From CAWUIO01 sp963922455 (lineage in GTDB: Bacteria; Bacteroidota; Bacteroidia; Cytophagales; Microscillaceae): 64,000 nucleotides of DNA. The first letter of the stretch is position 1, and each line of letters starts with the position of its first letter. Location: the NCBI GenBank assembly GCA_963922455.1, contig CAWUIO010000007.1, positions 1 through 64,000 of the forward strand. The letters run 5' to 3'. Shown one piece after another: positions 19,102 through 26,882 of the stretch. A program made the translations under genes and the position numbers. Below the pieces are notes generated by a model. It saw nothing but the letters and a program-made list of their open reading frames with translations, did no database searches and was not told the DNA's origin.

Positions 19102-20086
19102 GCGCCGAAGCCCAGGTAAACCCACTACCGAAGGCAGCCAAGCATACGATATCCCCAGATTTGAGTCTCTGGGCTTCCCATAGTTCGCTAAGGCAGATAG
19201 GGATGGTTGCGGCGGTGGTATTTCCGTATTTTTGGATATTATTATAGACCTTGTCTGGCGAAAGGCCTAATTGCTGGCGTACCATCTCGGCGATCCGTAA
19301 ATTGGCTTGGTGGGGTACTAACATATCAATGTCTTCCAGGCTCATATGGTTGTGATGTAAAGCCTCGTGAATTACTTCTTGGAAACGCTTAACGGCGTGT
19401 TTGAAGACCATATTCCCGCGCATAAAGGGCAGGTGCTTTCCTTCCTCAATAATTTGGGGAGACATCCGGTCTTTGAGCTTACTACCGGGGTGCTCAAGCA
19501 TAAGATCTTCGGCATACTTACCTTGGGAATGCATGTGGGTGGAAAGTACGCGATGCTCAGCGTCTTGGGTTTTCTGGATTACCGCCGCTCCGGCCCCATC
19601 GCCAAATAAGACCGCAAAGTCGCGGTTGCGATTGCTTGTTTCTAAAATGTTGGATTGAATTTCGGCGCCGACTAATAGGATATTTTCATACATCCCGGTA
19701 CGAATGTATTGGTCGGCAATAGAAAGTCCATAAATAAAACCAGAACATTGGGCCCGAACGTCCAAGGCCCCAATTTCGCCAAAACCTAACTCTCTTTGCA
19801 AGAGTACCCCCGAACCCGGGAAATTATAATCAGGACTCAGGGTAGCAAATATGATAAAATCAATATCGGAAGGTTCTACCTCCGCTCGTTCCATAGCGAT
19901 CTTGGCCGCCCGGGCCCCCATATTAGAGACCGTATCTTTCCCTTCGGTAAAAAAGCGTCTTTCTTTGATACCGGAGCGTTCGGTGATCCATTCATCGCTG
20001 GTATCCATCAGCTTTTCCAAATCATGATTGGTCACGACGGTTTCGGGGACGTAAAAACCTAGACCGGTTATTTTGGCAAAATTCAT
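19088..20086 (-). CDS. 3-oxoacyl-ACP synthase III family protein (FabH-like)
   Basis: This is a thiolase-fold condensing enzyme of 332 residues from the ATG at 20086; an in-frame TTG lies two codons earlier. The active-site Cys is in DVRAQCSGFIYG (about residue 114), the His in VPHQANLRI, and the Asn in YGNTTAATIP, giving the Cys-His-Asn triad of KAS III enzymes. KAS III starts fatty-acid synthesis from acyl-CoA and malonyl-ACP; Bacteroidota often have several paralogues, some serving secondary lipids. There are no fatty-acid genes nearby, so it may be such a paralogue. It is convergent with the nitrilase gene. Confidence 0.93.
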   Translation of the reverse strand: MNFAKITGLGFYVPETVVTNHDLEKLMDTSDEWITERSGIKERRFFTEGKDTVSNMGARAAKIAMERAEVEPSDIDFIIFATLSPDYNFPGSGVLLQRELGFGEIGALDVRAQCSGFIYGLSIADQYIRTGMYENILLVGAEIQSNILETSNRNRDFAVLFGDGAGAAVIQKTQDAEHRVLSTHMHSQGKYAEDLMLEHPGSKLKDRMSPQIIEEGKHLPFMRGNMVFKHAVKRFQEVIHEALHHNHMSLEDIDMLVPHQANLRIAEMVRQQLGLSPDKVYNNIQKYGNTTAATIPICLSELWEAQRLKSGDIVCLAAFGSGFTWASALIRW

Positions 20087-20181
20087 AGACAATTCGAGTT
20101 GTATTTGGCAAAGAAAAGGAATTTCCTACAAATCAACTTACTGATCCTAAGCTATCTAGAAGTAATTAAATGACTGGAAGT

Positions 20182-21606
20182 TTAATCTTCTTCAAAGCCA
20201 TAGTCTTTGAGCAACAAGGACAAGCGGCCCCGGTAGCGAATGCGGGCAAAAATCTTGGAATCTTGGAGTTTTATATCCTCAAAATAGAAATCTTGAGTAC
20301 TGCCGTACAATGTACTGTACTCATTTAATTCGTAGGCATTTAAGCTCTTGCTAATATCTTCGCGGAGGTCCTGTATTTGTTGATTCAGTATGTCTTCGGC
20401 AGCTCCCCTTAACTCTTTTTTGATCTTTTTGGCAAAAAGCCAGCGCACAAATTTGGAGATCTTGGTTTCCCCATCTAATACATAACTAAAATCCGTAATT
20501 TCCAAACGCTGCTTACCCGGATTATATTTGGGAATGCCAATTAGGTACATTTTTCCCTTAACACTTCCGGTGAGGTCCATTTCGATCACGGTCTTGCCTG
20601 CGCTCCCGTAAATATGTAAATCTTGTAATTCTGCCTTGTATTTATCTTTTCGAAAAGAATACGTTTGGCCCACAAAAATTTCCCGGGCTTTTTCTCGGGC
20701 AAGTTGGCGACTTACTTGCCCCCGAATATTCAGACTTACCGCATCCCCGATGGAGTCTTGACGATTTAATTCCGGAAGTGGGGATATTTTCCCCGATTTG
20801 ACTCCCTTAGCCAGTGCAGCTTCGCAAAAAGCGCGGATATGCATCGTAGCCGATAGGGTGTCTTTTTGAATTTTTAAGGGGCTTATGTAAAGCGCCTGAG
20901 GGGCAAACTGCAGCCAAGTCTTATCTTCACCCCAGCTTGCTAGAGGCCAAGGAGTTTGAAATTCTTTCCAAATACTCTCCAAAATGGGTTTAATGTGTAA
21001 ATGGCGCGTGATTTCAGCATCTACTTGCTCACTAATGGCCGGACTTTGGGCCTCAATTACCTTGTCGAGCAAAGTGGTCATAGGCACTTTAATAAAAGCT
21101 ACTTTGATGTAGGGTGTTTTAAGCCATTCGTAGTCGGCAAGTTTGGTCTTGGTATGCACCGACCAGTCTTTTTTGATAATAATGCGGCTCAGGAGCTTGA
21201 CCTTCAATTGGAGTTCTTCATCCACACTGGCGTTTACGGAGACTCCCATGGCCTGTAAGGGGAAATTCCCTTTTATACGCACTTTAAGGGGTACATCACT
21301 TAAAAGCCCCCCTTCAAAATCCCGAACGGAGATAGCATCCAGCTTATAAATCTTTAAGGTGTATTGGGCCCCAGTTGCTTTTCCATCATCTTCGTATTCA
21401 TAAATAAGCCCCTTGAGTTGCTGGTTCATCTGCTTGGCCATAGCCTGGAGGGGGATTTGAATAGGAATTTGCAAATCAGAAATATCCCGACTGATGGTAT
21501 CTCCGGGTAGGTAAGAAGCCTGAGGCTTTTGGGCATTGGCAAGCTTCGGATAGGAGCCTAAACCAAAAATCCACATAAAAAAAATAACTTGAACCAAATG
21601 CTTCAT
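20182..21606 (-). CDS. DUF4403 family exported protein
   Basis: The product is about 474 residues. The start at 21606 is chosen because it begins a signal peptide (MKHLVQVIFFMWIFGLG, with a likely cleavage after NAQ). The mature protein fits DUF4403, a family with a predicted tandem BPI/LBP- or SMP-like fold that may bind lipids: I see the DLQIPIQIPLQAMAKQMN opening, a central WLQFAPQALYISP and the C-terminal IFARIRYRGRLSL. Codon use matches its neighbours. It lies 95 bases from the start of the fabH-like gene on the same strand and might be cotranscribed. The biological role is not established. Confidence 0.85.
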   Translation of the reverse strand: MKHLVQVIFFMWIFGLGSYPKLANAQKPQASYLPGDTISRDISDLQIPIQIPLQAMAKQMNQQLKGLIYEYEDDGKATGAQYTLKIYKLDAISVRDFEGGLLSDVPLKVRIKGNFPLQAMGVSVNASVDEELQLKVKLLSRIIIKKDWSVHTKTKLADYEWLKTPYIKVAFIKVPMTTLLDKVIEAQSPAISEQVDAEITRHLHIKPILESIWKEFQTPWPLASWGEDKTWLQFAPQALYISPLKIQKDTLSATMHIRAFCEAALAKGVKSGKISPLPELNRQDSIGDAVSLNIRGQVSRQLAREKAREIFVGQTYSFRKDKYKAELQDLHIYGSAGKTVIEMDLTGSVKGKMYLIGIPKYNPGKQRLEITDFSYVLDGETKISKFVRWLFAKKIKKELRGAAEDILNQQIQDLREDISKSLNAYELNEYSTLYGSTQDFYFEDIKLQDSKIFARIRYRGRLSLLLKDYGFEED

Positions 21607-21865
21607 AATGTTGGGGCCTCCATCCAGGAGAAGGTAAATAAGTGCGTCTATTCGTATCCGCAATTAAGTATCCGTATGGTTAATACGCAATAATATCGAG
21701 TTCTTCTTGGTCAAGAATATTGAGTAGAAAGAGGAGATCAGCTTATTCTTGCCTGTTTACGCTTTAAAATAAACCTCTCAACCTACATGCATGGACATAT
21801 AGCATACCAAATTGTTGCATACTCTGGGGTTCCGATCTAATTTTAACAAGCTTTAGGATATTAAA

Positions 21866-21898
21866 AAACCCCAAAGCCTGTACAAAAGGCCTTGGGGC
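21866..21898 (-). terminator. Intrinsic terminator (leftward)
   Basis: The leftward strand reads CCCCAAGGCC, a loop, GGCTTTGGGG, then TTTTTT (one mismatch in the stem). It is the likely terminator of the DUF2911 gene, which ends at 22101, but a MITE-like element now lies between the stop codon and the hairpin. The remainder of the 21607-22100 gap holds nothing else recognisable. Confidence 0.75.
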
Positions 21899-21921
21899 TA
21901 TGTTTACAAGAAAGGATCTTA

Positions 21922-22096
21922 AGAAGCTGTTTAAATTTAATTGTATGGGCTGCAAAGGGCCATTTTAAAATAGAAATACGGGAACCTGATTTCATCAAAT
22001 TTATCGCCCATAGCGCTGCTATGCGCTCCTTGTTGATCTCATCAGAACCCAAAACTGACCCTTTTCGCCGACAAAAACTAAACTTAAACAGTTTCT
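21922..22096. mobile_element. MITE-like element, copy A (175 bp)
   Basis: The terminal inverted repeats are AGAAGCTGTTTAAATTTA on the left and, read inward from the right, AGAAACTGTTTAAGTTTA. The interior has TTTTTGTCGGCGAAAAGGG, a palindrome CATAGC-AGC-GCTATG and two copies of GATGA(A/G)ATCA. It lacks any transposase. It lies 4 bases beyond the stop codon of the DUF2911 gene. A short open frame inside it (SDEINKERIAALW) is shared with copy B but is probably not a gene. No convincing target-site duplication was seen. Confidence 0.75.
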
Positions 22097-22100
22097 AAGA

Positions 22101-22646
22101 TTATAACTCAAAGGGAACGGCTACCATCGTTTTATCCCAAGCCATAATCATATGGGCTCCGGTATCTACTTCTTTAAACGCAATGGAAAAGGCTTCAACT
22201 ACACTTTCGGTAGATTGTACAGGCACTTCAATACGAGCAACATCTTTGCTTTCATCATAGTTGTAAGCCCCCCAAACATCTACTTGGGTACTGATGATAA
22301 TCGTCCAGTTTTTTTCATTAGGGATAGTAAATAGAGAGTAGCTCCCAGCTTTTACGGTTTTACCTCCCATTTTTACGTCTTGGTAAAATTTAATTTCAGT
22401 AGCTTCATTGGCTCCGGTACGCCATACTTTTCCGTAAGCCTCTAGTTTACCGAAGATTTCACGGCCTTTTTTCTGAGGACGTCCGTAAATAACCCGGATT
22501 TTAGCGGCAGGACGAGCCCGGTTAGGATAGTAAGAAATATCGTGAGGACTTTTGTCCATGCCCGAAAATTTTTGGGCATACACTGTAGCGTCGGTGAAGC
22601 ATAGTACCAATGCAGTCAAAAAAAGAATAAAAGTTGCCTTTTTCAT
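22101..22646 (-). CDS. DUF2911 family exported protein
   Basis: The 181-residue protein has a signal peptide (MKKATFILFLTALVLCF, cleavage after VYAQ). The mature part matches DUF2911 throughout: the IRVIYGRPQKKGREIFG opening, KVWRTGANEATEI, KAGSYSLFTIP, and the C-terminal AHMIMAWDKTMVAVP. Members are widespread in Bacteroidota as small exported beta-rich proteins of unknown activity. It is a single gene. A MITE-like element sits immediately downstream, between the stop codon and the probable terminator at 21866-21898. Confidence 0.92.
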   Translation of the reverse strand: MKKATFILFLTALVLCFTDATVYAQKFSGMDKSPHDISYYPNRARPAAKIRVIYGRPQKKGREIFGKLEAYGKVWRTGANEATEIKFYQDVKMGGKTVKAGSYSLFTIPNEKNWTIIISTQVDVWGAYNYDESKDVARIEVPVQSTESVVEAFSIAFKEVDTGAHMIMAWDKTMVAVPFEL

Positions 22647-22783
22647 AATAAAAATAAACTTAGTAAGATTTGCACAAATATAGGCATATCCCTCCAGCCC
22701 CTAGGATAGACAAGTGGTAAAATACTGTTAAGATCGCCTATTGTAGCCTAGGCGAATAAAAATATGAGGCGAGAAAACAGGGC

Positions 22784-23263
22784 TTATTCGGGGTCTTCTG
22801 ATCCCCCATAGATCAAATCGGTACTGGTGTAGCTACCTCCAAAATTGTAGGCCGCATTGTAGACTTGGGTCATGGCATCTCGCACTTGATGGGGGCTTAA
22901 TTCGCCTAAGGGATGTATAAATACAGACCATACAACATCGCGGAAAATAGCATACTTGACATCCAGAGCCCGGTCAAACTGAGCTTCTAGGATATCGGGA
23001 TACATCTCGGGAGAGAGCTTTTCAACTTCTACGATAGGGGAGATAATCCGCATCCGGTTGTGGCTAGAATCGGTAATGATCATCAAAACCAGGTCTTGAT
23101 ATTGGACGCGCCAGAGGCCAGGCTCGTGCTCGAGTATTTTCACATCGGCCTTTAATACTTCGTGTAGACGCTGGTTGGTCATAAGATTGGTTTTGGCTCT
23201 CTGGGCAAAAGCTTGGGAGAAAAACAAAACCAGCAAACACAGGAGGGCAAAGGTTTTCTTCAT
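22784..23263 (-). CDS. Small exported protein, possibly YbjN/CesT-like fold
   Basis: The 159-residue product has a signal peptide (MKKTFALLCLLVLFFSQAFAQ). The mature domain of about 135 residues alternates strands and helices in an order that recalls the YbjN or type III secretion chaperone fold (a short helix, LWRVQYQDLVLMIITD strands, RMRIISPIVEVEKLSP, then a helical end). That resemblance is my impression from pattern only. It ends in an acidic tail (GGSEDPE). It appears to be transcribed alone. Confidence 0.75.
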   Translation of the reverse strand: MKKTFALLCLLVLFFSQAFAQRAKTNLMTNQRLHEVLKADVKILEHEPGLWRVQYQDLVLMIITDSSHNRMRIISPIVEVEKLSPEMYPDILEAQFDRALDVKYAIFRDVVWSVFIHPLGELSPHQVRDAMTQVYNAAYNFGGSYTSTDLIYGGSEDPE

Positions 23264-23347
23264 ACGCTAAATTTAAGCATAATCCAGCATATCTACCAGT
23301 ATCCTTATGTTTTATAGATGTTAAAAAAGAAGGGCAAGGCTTCGCTT

Positions 23348-23480
23348 TGGCTGAGGGATAGAGCGGCCTGTTTGAGCTCGTGGGGGCTTGTGGGGGAAAG
23401 GCAGCGAGTAGCGAAAGCCCGACCCCGGCGCCACCGAGCTTGAATCATGTTACCAAGCCCTAACGCCGGGGGCAGCCCCT
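23348..23480 (+). repeat. Dispersed GC-rich repeat
   Basis: A full copy: GGCTGAGGGATAGAGCGG, CTGTTTGAGCTCGTGGGGGC, GGCAGCGAGTAGCGAAAGCCC, arm CCCCGGCG, a copy-specific loop and arm CGCCGGGGGCAGCCCC. It lies between two leftward genes and ends 35 bases past the stop of the 23515 gene. Confidence 0.9.
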
Positions 23481-23514
23481 AGTAATCTATGCCTTTTAAT
23501 TTAAGGCTATCTCA

Positions 23515-24111
23515 TTATTTGGAAATGGCCACAATCTCGCCCACAGGGATTTTATTGGCCATATTGGTTACGTCGGTTTCGCTGTTCACTCCCTTGAAGT
23601 TCATAGTGAGCAAGGATTGGTCAAAAGGCAGAAAAAAGTTGTATTCGGTAGGGTCAGCATCTTGCACTTTTTCAACCATGGTTTTATACCCATCAATTTT
23701 AATTCGTTTACGTCCGGGTACCATACCGCCAATTGGAGAAGTCATAAAACCGCTCACCATGGCCATAAAAGGGGAGTCATTCATAATGGTAAGCTCCAAG
23801 GTTTGGGATTCGTCGGCATTGGCATATTTGCGAAGTATGTACAAACCGGTGAAGCCAGCCGCAGTAGCCACATTTTCGTCTTCATCCAGGATGGCTTTCA
23901 TATCTCCGAGTTCTTCGGGCAATAAGGCCAAAATCTCTTTACCGATGATTTCGTCCAACTCGATCAAGGCTTCTTGAAGGACAAAGCGGGCATTTTCCAG
24001 GTCTCCGGAAGCATAACTGGCTTTGGCTTCGGCCAACTTTTGGGCTTGAGCTAGGTGTAAGCTTCCGATAAAAAGTAGGGATAAGATAATACTGTATTTC
24101 ATTAATTTCAT
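23515..24111 (-). CDS. Exported hypothetical protein, paralogue of the next gene
   Basis: The 198-residue protein has a signal peptide (MKLMKYSIILSLLFIGSLHLAQAQ). The mature part starts with a short helical repeat resembling a TPR-like hairpin (AKASYASGDLENARFVLQEAL), then IIGKEILALLPEELGDM, and a beta-rich C-terminal part. The helical part aligns with the 24136 gene upstream (AWQSNQYSNARYEIKQALLG and KILDAMPKSVDGI), so the two are tandem paralogues in one operon with a 24-base gap. I do not recognise the family. Confidence 0.78.
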   Translation of the reverse strand: MKLMKYSIILSLLFIGSLHLAQAQKLAEAKASYASGDLENARFVLQEALIELDEIIGKEILALLPEELGDMKAILDEDENVATAAGFTGLYILRKYANADESQTLELTIMNDSPFMAMVSGFMTSPIGGMVPGRKRIKIDGYKTMVEKVQDADPTEYNFFLPFDQSLLTMNFKGVNSETDVTNMANKIPVGEIVAISK

Positions 24112-24135
24112 TTGCTCCAGTTTAAGGTTTTAGGT

Positions 24136-24891
24136 TTACTGTTCGCCCAGGTAGGACTTGATTTTGGCTAGATCAAAGCTGTTGGTCAGGGCGGTAACTT
24201 GATTTTCATCACCATAGCCATCGGCTTTGAGGATAAATACAGAAGATTGGCCTAAGGGTACTCCAATTTCGTAGCCATTGTCCCCGTCAAAGCGAATAAC
24301 CGCTCGGTTCCCTTGTACCATAATTGACTTAGACGAGCCATCATTACTCGTATAATTAGGGCTGGTCAAAATCACATTATAGGAAGCTAACATGCCAGAA
24401 TTGTTGTACACTCCAGCCTCAATGGTTTTGTTATCGCTAGGATATTCTCGGCCTACGGCCAGCCCCACGAAGCCAATACCCGTACTGACTACTTGGTCTT
24501 GTTCTTCCTTAAAATTGATCCCGTCTACACTTTTAGGCATAGCATCTAGGATCTTGTAGCCCAGCTCGATCTCAATACCCAACAAGGCTTGTTTAATTTC
24601 ATATCGGGCATTAGAATACTGATTGGACTGCCAAGCGGTCTCGGCACCGTTGATGTGTTGATTTACATCGGGGGGAGTAAGTTTTTTTCCTTGTACGGAA
24701 GAATTGTTATCGGTATTACTCGGGTTTCCAGGGGTACCGATGGTAGTTTTCGTCTCTTCTTTTTTGACGGAGTTGTCGATCATCTCCTTGCCTTTTTTCT
24801 TGATTTTTTTCCAGATTTGCGCTTCGGCATTCGGGATAAAAACCAAGCAAGCCAAGAGACAAATGCATGTGAATCGCTGTAGTAGTTTCAT
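24136..24891 (-). CDS. Exported hypothetical protein, paralogue of the preceding gene
   Basis: The 251-residue protein has a signal peptide (LLACLVFIPNAEAQ). A basic, low-complexity linker rich in Lys, Thr and Asn (about residues 25-70) is followed by the same helical module as in the 23515 product and a beta-rich C-terminal part (IMVQGNRAVIRFDGDNGYEIGVPLGQ). It is the first gene of a two-gene leftward operon. The shared layout (a helical hairpin followed by a beta domain) points to duplication of an exported protein. No function is assigned. Confidence 0.78.
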   Translation of the reverse strand: MKLLQRFTCICLLACLVFIPNAEAQIWKKIKKKGKEMIDNSVKKEETKTTIGTPGNPSNTDNNSSVQGKKLTPPDVNQHINGAETAWQSNQYSNARYEIKQALLGIEIELGYKILDAMPKSVDGINFKEEQDQVVSTGIGFVGLAVGREYPSDNKTIEAGVYNNSGMLASYNVILTSPNYTSNDGSSKSIMVQGNRAVIRFDGDNGYEIGVPLGQSSVFILKADGYGDENQVTALTNSFDLAKIKSYLGEQ

Positions 24892-25149
24892 ATCTTGCTA
24901 TTGGTTTTACACTAAAATATACGACATATGTAACACAAGGTTAAAATCTTAGTATTTTCTATGGCCAATGAAGCCATAAAAAAATGTGCATTTGTCCAAG
25001 ATAAAGTATCTTATCACACTATTATTTATCTAGGAAACTCTCATATGGGAAGGTTCTTAAAAAAAGGCATGGTTTATGACAAAAAACTAGGAACCTTACG
25101 TATACAAAATAATTGCTATTTTATTTAAATTTCTATCAAAATACTCGAT

Positions 25150-26097
25150 ATGCGTCCAATATTATGCCTCTTAGGAGCGTTCAGCCTCAGCCTTTTCATG
25201 AATTCTTCTCTACTTGCCCAGAGTACAGAGAATAGCCTTCAGCTTGTTCCGGGTACCCGGGTATCCCTTATTCCTCCCCCAAAGATGGAGCAATCACCCA
25301 GCTTTTCAGGTTTTCAGGCAGACTCAGGTCAAGTGAGTATCATGGTGACTGCCATACCCGCTAGCTTTGAGCAGCTCAAAGTTGGTTTTACCGAGGATGC
25401 CTTATCCAGTAGAGGGATGGAACTTATCGACAAGCAAAGTCTTGAGGGCAAAGAACGGGAAGCCCTGATCATGCAAATCCGTCAAAGCCAGTTGGGGGTG
25501 ACGTATTTGAAATACCTTCTTATCTTAGAAGCCGAAGAGGAAACGGTGCTCATCAATGGGATATATCCTGAAGAGGATTCGGCTCAATGGGGCATGGCCA
25601 TCCAAGAAGCTGTCCTCTCTGCCCAGTATGACCCAGAAAAAAACTTGGATTTACTGGCCGATTCAGAATTCATTGTAGAGCATTTTGAACCCCAGTTACA
25701 GGTTACCCGCAATTTAGCCCGTATGCTCATGTTTACCCCCGAAGGCAAAATTGATCCGGAAGCAGAAAACCAAACCCTTTATATGGTAGGGCCTTCCATG
25801 CACCAGGCTCTTGTACTAGACCAGCCCGGCACGACCCGTAAACGCTTGGAAGAATTAAATTTTAATGATATACAAATTGAGGAAGAAAACGAAGTAGAAG
25901 TAGGGGGTATCCCGGGCTATGAAATTATTGCCCACGGAGTAGAGCCTGATGGATCGCCTCGTAATCTTTACTTAATGATGCTGTACCCCGAAACTGGCGG
26001 CTATTACGTCATGGTAGGAATTACTAATCAAAATCCTGAAGAATACGTTCCATACTTTAGAAAAGTGAGTACTAGTTTTCGTTTGAAAGATCAATAA
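25150..26097 (+). CDS. Exported hypothetical protein
   Basis: The 315-residue protein has a signal peptide (MRPILCLLGAFSLSLFMNSSLLAQ). The mature part begins VPGTRVSLIPPPKMEQSP and appears to hold two similar alpha/beta halves: an SFSGFQADSGQVSIMVTAIP region and a later VGGIPGYEIIAHGVEP region, each followed by strands and a helix with Tyr-rich segments. It resembles the PsbP/MOG1-like exported proteins seen in Bacteroidota, but I cannot confirm that. It overlaps nothing and is followed after 1 base by the 26099 gene, so they form an operon. Confidence 0.8.
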   Translation: MRPILCLLGAFSLSLFMNSSLLAQSTENSLQLVPGTRVSLIPPPKMEQSPSFSGFQADSGQVSIMVTAIPASFEQLKVGFTEDALSSRGMELIDKQSLEGKEREALIMQIRQSQLGVTYLKYLLILEAEEETVLINGIYPEEDSAQWGMAIQEAVLSAQYDPEKNLDLLADSEFIVEHFEPQLQVTRNLARMLMFTPEGKIDPEAENQTLYMVGPSMHQALVLDQPGTTRKRLEELNFNDIQIEEENEVEVGGIPGYEIIAHGVEPDGSPRNLYLMMLYPETGGYYVMVGITNQNPEEYVPYFRKVSTSFRLKDQ

Positions 26098-26098
26098 T

Positions 26099-26740
26099 AT
26101 GCCCAAGTATACTGGTTCCGTTTCCCGATGGCTTAGCCTGTTTATATTACTCAACTTATACCCAGTTGTACATTCGCTTAAAGCGCAAACAAGCGCTACA
26201 TCCCCTCATATCCCGGAAATAAAACAGACCTTTGGGGAGTACATTGAGCATCTCCAAGCCGCTCGTTTTGAAAAAATGATAAGCTATCTCTACGAGCCGG
26301 TATTTGAAAGTATGATCAGTAAGGAAGCTATGCTCAATACTTTACAAGAAAGAGCAAACGAAACGCCCCAACGCCTTTTTACTGACAGCAGCCGGGTTAT
26401 TTCTGTGAGCGATATCATCCAAAAGAAAAATACCGATTATGCTTTGATGCGGTATCAAGCTTACATCCGGGCCAGCACAAAGTTGGCCCAGGAGGATAGT
26501 ACGGAAAGCCAGGAGGAGTATAGTGACTTTATGGTTTCCATGTTTGAAGCCCTGTATGGGGAAGAGCACGTACAGTATGATACGCAATCACTGATGGCCT
26601 CTATCCAGGCTGTGAACAAACTTATTTGTGTCCGGGAAGCGGGTAGTCAAGACTGGAAATTTGTGGAGTGGAAGCCTGGATTTGAGAAAATTTTAAAGAA
26701 ATTTATACCCTCTTCGGTATTGAAAGCCTGGGAAGAATAA
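26099..26740 (+). CDS. Exported hypothetical protein, NTF2-like in pattern
   Basis: The 213-residue protein has an N-terminal hydrophobic signal (LSLFILLNLYPVVHSLKAQ). The mature part contains a helix-helix-strand pattern (IKQTFGEYIEHLQAARFEKMISYLYEP, then strands, then QDWKFVEWKPGFEKIL) that would suit an NTF2/SnoaL-like fold; this is an inference from pattern. It starts 1 base after the upstream gene stops, indicating translational coupling, so the two products may act together in the envelope. Confidence 0.75.
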   Translation: MPKYTGSVSRWLSLFILLNLYPVVHSLKAQTSATSPHIPEIKQTFGEYIEHLQAARFEKMISYLYEPVFESMISKEAMLNTLQERANETPQRLFTDSSRVISVSDIIQKKNTDYALMRYQAYIRASTKLAQEDSTESQEEYSDFMVSMFEALYGEEHVQYDTQSLMASIQAVNKLICVREAGSQDWKFVEWKPGFEKILKKFIPSSVLKAWEE

Positions 26741-26766
26741 GGATCTTTCATTAAACTTCAATTGCT

Positions 26767-26880
26767 ATGAATGCTCAATATATTTTACGTTTGCTAGTTC
26801 GCATTTTTACCATCATAAGTGTATGCTTATTCTTGATGGCGGTTATTTATGTTTTTTATGCCAAGGGGCAGGGGTATTAG
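26767..26880 (+). CDS. Small single-span membrane protein (37 aa)
   Basis: An open frame of 37 codons starts at an ATG 26 bases after the 26099 gene. It encodes a basic N-terminus (MNAQYILRLLVR), one hydrophobic span (IFTIISVCLFLMAVIYVFY) and a short tail AKGQGY. The topology and placement in the operon make it plausible as a real small protein. It ends 2 bases before the convergent mutase gene. Nothing indicates its function. Confidence 0.5.
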   Translation: MNAQYILRLLVRIFTIISVCLFLMAVIYVFYAKGQGY

Positions 26881-26882
26881 TC

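Noticed and set aside
21861..22052. Short open frame with SDEINKERIAALW inside MITE-like copy A (also in copy B)
   Set aside because: It recurs only because the element recurs; it is short, not preserved in copy C, and lacks a family match.
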